From Haloparvum alkalitolerans (lineage in GTDB: Archaea > Halobacteriota > Halobacteria > Halobacteriales > Haloferacaceae), in the NCBI RefSeq assembly GCF_050122995.1, contig NZ_JBNLIA010000002.1, positions 186,001 through 250,000 of the forward strand: a stretch of 64,000 nt of DNA. The letters are read 5' to 3'. The notes under the pieces were generated by a model, which was not told where the DNA came from, made no database searches, and saw only the letters and a list, made by a program, of their open reading frames with translations. Shown one piece after another: positions 60,067 to 64,000 of this stretch. Positions within the stretch are counted from its first letter, which is position 1, and each line of letters begins with the position of its first letter. The translations under genes and the position numbers were made by a program.

Positions 60067-61347
60067 CTACTGCGTCTCCTCCATCTCCACGAATTCGTCG
60101 ATTGACGCTCGCGTATCCATCAGCGCCGCAACTGCGTCCCGTATGTCAGCAAAGACGCCTTTTCCATCCTGTTCACACACCGGGATTTCTCGTGAATACA
60201 TGTGGTATCGACTCAGAGGCTGGTCCTCTGGCAACAGCGTCCGTGTTCGATGAAAACCAGCAGCCTGTAGAGACTCCCAGTGCCCATCCTGTTTGAGCTT
60301 TTCATGGAGTTTTTTTCGTTGCTGACTACCGGGTGTGGGATTTTCCTGAGATGACTCGGTATCTTGCTCGTCTATTATGTAACGAAGAGTAACTTCGATC
60401 AGAGAGTCCGTTGATCGATAGCCGTGCGAGTCATGATCTGTTCCCTGTTTCAGCCGTTTATCACGCGCCAACACTTCGAATCGAATCCTTGCATCTTCCC
60501 ATCGATGCTTGCCAATACGATAAATATCCGACCCCCTCTCAAACCGCGACTGAAGTGTTCGTGATGTCCACTCATTGGACGATCCGGAAGACAATTCATA
60601 CTGTTCTCGTAGCCACTCGCGCAGTCGTTTGAACAACTGAATGCGGTCATCGATATGCGCTTCTGAGTCGTACGGGATCCCCAAATGGTTCAGCTTCTCT
60701 CCATATTGGAGCGTCAGTATGGATTCTGGGCCAAAATCCCGCTGGTCAAGGAGATCTTTGTTGATTGCGTGCATCCAATCACGGATACGGAGTGCATCGA
60801 TCTCTGACTCGACTTGACCCACGATATCTGTCAGGCAGCTATGGATATCGCTCCAGTACAGATGAGGATAGGAGTTTTTCGTATTTTGATGTTCCTGCGT
60901 GAGTAATATATAGTCCCACGAATTAACGGCGTTCTTCTCAACCTGCTTCTGAAGAAAGCGTGTCTGAGCGTCTATTTGTTTGTGTCTGAGAGAAGACTGG
61001 GTCTTTATTTCAAAAGCAAGCATACGCGTATCTGTCTCAATTAGAATATCCAACTCCGTCTCGTCCGGCTTCCGGCTGAACGTACTGATTGAATTAACCG
61101 TGTCTCCATCTACCCCTTCAATTGCGTACTGAGTCCCACCGGCCACGTCCAAGCAATGATTCAGAAAGGTCGCATCCAAGCCGTGGCTTCCTTCAGGATC
61201 ACAGATCCATTTCAGGAATTTCGTGTGTGTCCTTTCATCCCCAGCTCTATCGATGATGTCGAACGTAGTTGTTCGCTCGGTAGTTGCCTGACGATAGAGA
61301 CTCAATATCTCATCAATTTCGCCTTCAGTTAGCTCACTGGCTTCCAT
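60067..61347 (-). CDS. PD-(D/E)XK nuclease-superfamily protein (PDDEXK_4-like)
   Basis: 426 residues. N-terminal TKFLKWICDPEGSHGLDATFL is the hallmark of PDDEXK_4-type proteins, followed by the catalytic core: D100 (ETELDILIE), E113-x-K115 (AFEIKTQSS) and Q-rich helices. The C-terminal half is unrecognised with charged helices. Related proteins occur in defence and mobile regions; the substrate is not known. The gene is lower in G+C than its neighbours and stands alone, suggesting a recent insertion. Intact. Confidence 0.83.
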   Translation of the reverse strand: MEASELTEGEIDEILSLYRQATTERTTTFDIIDRAGDERTHTKFLKWICDPEGSHGLDATFLNHCLDVAGGTQYAIEGVDGDTVNSISTFSRKPDETELDILIETDTRMLAFEIKTQSSLRHKQIDAQTRFLQKQVEKNAVNSWDYILLTQEHQNTKNSYPHLYWSDIHSCLTDIVGQVESEIDALRIRDWMHAINKDLLDQRDFGPESILTLQYGEKLNHLGIPYDSEAHIDDRIQLFKRLREWLREQYELSSGSSNEWTSRTLQSRFERGSDIYRIGKHRWEDARIRFEVLARDKRLKQGTDHDSHGYRSTDSLIEVTLRYIIDEQDTESSQENPTPGSQQRKKLHEKLKQDGHWESLQAAGFHRTRTLLPEDQPLSRYHMYSREIPVCEQDGKGVFADIRDAVAALMDTRASIDEFVEMEETQ

Positions 61348-61811
61348 AGTCGGTACAAATAGTGGAAAATAATAGTTCTTTGGCGGTGGTCTGTAAAACA
61401 GTCCATGAGCCTGTATTTAGTCTCTATATTCAGCACGCAGTTCTTTCCGGGCGTCGAAAAAATATAGTCTCCATCGGTAAGTGAGTATCCTGTATTGACC
61501 AGTTTTATCGAGTACCTTCTTGCGGGCTAGTGCTGCAAAATAAGGACTCTGCATCTTGCATACACCTTCTGTAGAGTTGGCCCCGGGCGCGCGTGGTGAC
61601 AGCCTTGCAACGACCGTGCGTCTGAATGATCGCTCGCGGGCGGTCATCGGGCACGAGTAGTGCCGTTCACTCGGTTTCGAACGACCGTGTATGAGGCCTA
61701 GTGAAGCGCACCTCGACAGCGCCACCGTGGTGAACCGCTCGACGCACGACCGCCCGATCGGCTTGAGTGATTCCGGCCAGCTGGACCCGATGACCGCGTC
61801 CACGGTTGGGA
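61348..61811. other. Gap between PDDEXK and small zinc-ribbon genes
   Basis: No secure gene. The AT-rich part at 61400-61560 has a minus-strand frame from ATG 61554 coding for a basic, aromatic peptide (YFAALARKKVLDKTGQYRIL, TYRWRLYFFDARKELRAEY, 45 residues). It could be a remnant of a larger protein or a tiny gene. I give it low weight. Confidence 0.3.
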
Positions 61812-62006
61812 CTACGTCTCGTCCACGGGCGTCCGCGAGAGGATCCGCCCACAGCGCTCGCAGGCTTCGATCCGGTCGCCAGTATCGACCGACACCGTTC
61901 GGTCCGGGGCCGCATGGATACAGGATCCCCACGCGGTTGTCTGGGACTGTTGCTGCTGGACATCGGCGAGTAGCCATCCGATGAATCGCACGAATTTGTC
62001 CTCCAC
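61812..62006 (-). CDS. Small zinc-ribbon-like protein
   Basis: Up to 64 residues from GTG 62006; a GTG at 61991 would give 59. The C-terminal part reads CIHAAPDRTVSVDTGDRIEACERCGRI, a C-x-H...C-x2-C ribbon, before LSRTPVDET. A Gln-rich segment precedes it. Leader element G overlaps the start. Because the first GTG is inside the G hairpin, the start at 61991 is more likely. Small, isolated; function unknown. Confidence 0.45.
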   Translation of the reverse strand: MEDKFVRFIGWLLADVQQQQSQTTAWGSCIHAAPDRTVSVDTGDRIEACERCGRILSRTPVDET

Positions 62007-62035
62007 CCGCTGGAGGACCCACAATCCCCCCGAGG
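61998..62035 (-). promoter_or_regulatory. Shared leader element G
   Basis: Minus strand: CTCGGGGGGATTGTG, then a perfect hairpin GTCCTCC-AGCGGGT-GGAGGAC (arms 62012-62018 and 61998-62004), ending 7 nt before GTG 61991. The box matches element F over 13 bases; the stem does not, but pairs fully. Confidence 0.6.
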
Positions 62036-62116
62036 CGACCGTTCAGTGAAGGGTCGTCCACCCGACTCGGGCGTTGAATTTAGGACCATTCAGAGAAATG
62101 TATCCCGCACGTAGAC

Positions 62117-64000
62117 ATGCCGGACCACGAAGCGACTGCGAACATGGGTACCCTCCAGCTCCAGCCGACGACGACCGCACTCGATCCGGACACGGTCGTA
62201 GCACAGTTTCGGCGTCTCCAGCGACTACTCACCGCTGACACGAGCGGCCTACGGGACCGACTGTTCGGTGCGCACGCCCATTCCGTCGTCGCGTTCACCC
62301 TCACAACCTCGGGTGCAAGCGACGATGGCCTCTCCGCGTACGTGAGTATCGACCCACCCGAGAAGCGAGATGCGGTCGAGCGCGTGCTCCGAACCCTCCT
62401 GCCGAACGACTACACGGTCGAGGAAGCCGAGACCGACCCTGCTGACGTCCTTCCGACGGGGACCGCGGACCCGACAGGGAACGACGAGCCCAACGACGCG
62501 ACGCTCCCACATGCGGCCGTCGAGTACTACGGCGACGTCGAGCGGCGCGAGGACTGGCAGACGCAGCTCACCCCCCTCTCCGAGTTCACGGAGGATCGAG
62601 AGACGCGACTCCCGCTCGCGGCGATCGCCGAGCGACTCGCGACGGCGACGACGCCGATGGCGTATCAGGCCGTCTGCCGTCCCTATCGTGACTGGAGTGC
62701 GGCCGCAGCCGACCGTCGTCACCGACTCGAACGCGGCCGCGACACGCCTGCGCAGCGATTTGTCGACGACTGGATCGGGCCCACGGACGAGGAGATCGAA
62801 CCCGGCGAGCGCTACGACGAACTCGCCGCGAAAGATGCTCGGCGCTCGTTCGTCGTGAACGCGCGCGTCGTCGCCGTTGGCTCCGACGCGGACGCCGCGA
62901 TCGCGGACCTGGAGAGCGCGTTCGAACCCGTGAGCCACACCTGGTACAGCGTCCGCGGACGCCGAAAAACCGGGCACGACGCCCGCGCCGTCCGCGAGGC
63001 GATCGAGAACCGAACGGTCCACCCGCCGACGTACGACGACTGGCGCGGGAAGCTCCCGTGGACGGCCAACCGCAGCCGGGCGATTATCGCGGACGCCGCC
63101 GAAGCGCCGTCGTTCTGCCTGCTCGACGGCACCGCGCTCACGGCCGCGGGCGACCGCGGGATCGACACGACGCCCGGCGAGCGGACGACGATCCAGCGCC
63201 CACCCGACGCACGCCTGCAGCGCTATCGCGCACCGGGCCTCACAGTCGGCCACCCGCTCGACCAGGACGGGGCGCGTGACGACGACACCATCGCCATTCC
63301 GCCGTCACTCCAGCCGCTCCACGTCGCCTGGTTCGGAGCCACGGGAGCGGGAAAGTCGACGGCGCTAACGAACGCCATCCTGCAGAATCACGCGGTGACC
63401 GACGGCGCGGACATCCTCGTCGACCCCAAGGGTGACGGCATGGCGACCGACTATCTCCGCGCTCACTACGCCGAGTACGGTACGCTCGAGAACGTGATCT
63501 ACTTCGACTGCGCGGACGTGCTCCCGGCGTTCTCCTTTTTCGATATCCGGGAGGCGGTCGCGGACGGCGTCGCTCGGGAGACGGCCGTCGAGGACATCGT
63601 CGACCACTACCTCGAGGTGCTTACCCAGATCATGGGACGGGATCGGTTCGAGCAGGCGGTCCGGTCGCCGGACATCATCCGCTATCTGGTAAAGGCGCTG
63701 TTCGACCCCGTCCACGGGGAGGACGCGTTCTCGCATCGCGCGCTCCATGGAGCGGCGCGACGGATGCACGAACGCCAGTCCGCACCCGCAGTGTCGGATC
63801 CGGACCTCGAGCGGATGCTCGCGGGCGTCGTCGCCAACCGCAAACGAACCTTCGACGAGCTGATGCAGGGGGTCGCCAACCGGCTCGAAAAGGTGCCCGT
63901 CGACCGCCGACTCGCCCGCGTGTTCAACCACGTGCCCGCGGAGGACGACCCACAGTTCGACCTGGCCGACTACCTCAACGAGGACGTGGTGATCGTGATC
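62117..64000 (+). CDS. VirD4/TraG-like conjugation ATPase, partial
   Basis: Open to the right edge (628 codons seen). The ATG at 62117 gives MPDHEATANMGTLQL; a second ATG lies 27 nt in. The N-terminal 390 residues are a halophilic-type domain without clear motifs. Then come Walker A FGATGAGKSTALTNAILQN and DILVDPKGDGMATDYLR (conserved segment of VirD4/TraG and HerA types), with FSFFDIREAVADG and LMQGVANRLEKVPVDRRL later. It drives DNA through a type IV secretion channel or similar in this family. The Walker B and C-terminus lie beyond the window. It supports a conjugative nature of the accessory region. Confidence 0.8.
   Translation, partial: MPDHEATANMGTLQLQPTTTALDPDTVVAQFRRLQRLLTADTSGLRDRLFGAHAHSVVAFTLTTSGASDDGLSAYVSIDPPEKRDAVERVLRTLLPNDYTVEEAETDPADVLPTGTADPTGNDEPNDATLPHAAVEYYGDVERREDWQTQLTPLSEFTEDRETRLPLAAIAERLATATTPMAYQAVCRPYRDWSAAAADRRHRLERGRDTPAQRFVDDWIGPTDEEIEPGERYDELAAKDARRSFVVNARVVAVGSDADAAIADLESAFEPVSHTWYSVRGRRKTGHDARAVREAIENRTVHPPTYDDWRGKLPWTANRSRAIIADAAEAPSFCLLDGTALTAAGDRGIDTTPGERTTIQRPPDARLQRYRAPGLTVGHPLDQDGARDDDTIAIPPSLQPLHVAWFGATGAGKSTALTNAILQNHAVTDGADILVDPKGDGMATDYLRAHYAEYGTLENVIYFDCADVLPAFSFFDIREAVADGVARETAVEDIVDHYLEVLTQIMGRDRFEQAVRSPDIIRYLVKALFDPVHGEDAFSHRALHGAARRMHERQSAPAVSDPDLERMLAGVVANRKRTFDELMQGVANRLEKVPVDRRLARVFNHVPAEDDPQFDLADYLNEDVVIVI

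Noticed and set aside
61417..62061. 214-codon minus-strand frame
   Set aside because: Crosses the leader element G and the zinc-ribbon frame with Arg/Pro-rich, unstructured sequence; only its last 45 codons look protein-like.
1..64000. tRNA/rRNA genes, integrase or CRISPR array
   Set aside because: Scanned for clover-leaf T-loop motifs, rRNA-like blocks, tyrosine recombinase R-H-R-Y motifs and regular repeat-spacer patterns by eye; none recognised. A tRNAscan or HMM search could still find one.

Overview
The window looks like genomic DNA of a halophilic archaeon (class Halobacteria). Most of it has high G+C, the proteins are strongly acidic, and many genes overlap by ATGA or sit a few bases from a TATA-like box. 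Typical haloarchaeal families are present: MoxR/DUF58/DUF4350/DUF1616, TFB paralogues, an S-layer-type protein ending in a PGF-CTERM-like tail, a twin-arginine exported protein, and IS200/IS605 elements of haloarchaeal type.

Layout. (1) 0.3-9.5 kb holds an envelope-associated cluster: DUF1616, DUF58 and two membrane proteins on the + strand, then a Tat substrate, MoxR ATPase, DUF4350 and a small membrane protein on the - strand. It is split by an IS200/IS605 element (tnpA-tnpB copy 1) whose right end lies 4 nt from the next start codon. (2) 9.8-13.9 kb carries the complete dTDP-L-rhamnose pathway (rfbA, B, C, D homologues) plus a GDP-mannose-hydrolase-type Nudix protein. (3) About 14-30 kb is a surface-polysaccharide or glycan island that is much richer in A+T in its centre. 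It encodes glycosyltransferases (GT4, GT2, an Alg13/Alg14-like pair), a methyltransferase, a multi-membrane protein, a Wzx-type flippase, an alkaline-phosphatase-superfamily transferase, a membrane-anchored nucleotidyltransferase and a kinase-like protein, and it contains an IS6-type insertion sequence. A sugar-1-phosphate nucleotidyltransferase closes it at 31.2 kb. (4) 31-36.8 kb has two YdjM/DUF457-type membrane proteins, a gene broken at a G run, and a decaying toxin-antitoxin/Nudix patch: a frameshifted Nudix duplicate, RHH-RelE, an intact Nudix, and MazF with an in-frame stop next to its wHTH partner. (5) 37-64 kb is an accessory, plasmid- or ICE-like region: two TFB genes, two ArdC-like zincin proteins, a SWIM zinc-finger protein, a PLD-nuclease/P-loop ATPase fusion, IS200/IS605 copy 2, an S-layer-like glycoprotein, a homing-endonuclease-associated-repeat protein, an OB-fold protein, nucleotidyltransferase and PIN-type toxin loci, a PD-(D/E)XK protein, and a VirD4/TraG-like conjugation ATPase that runs off the right edge.

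The most unusual signal is a repeated leader element found at seven places, all between 37 and 62 kb and all directly 5' of minus-strand genes (tfb twice, ardC-like twice, SWIM, and two small genes). Each has a GGG(T/A)TTGT-like box followed by a G+C hairpin whose 3' loop side reads GGGTG or a close variant. The stem sequence changes between copies while pairing is mostly kept (D is the weakest). Two copies lie between genes of probable operons, which favours an RNA leader over a core promoter. Together with two TFB paralogues that carry it, this suggests a private regulatory circuit of the mobile region. No rRNA, tRNA or CRISPR array was seen, and no integrase was recognised inside the window.
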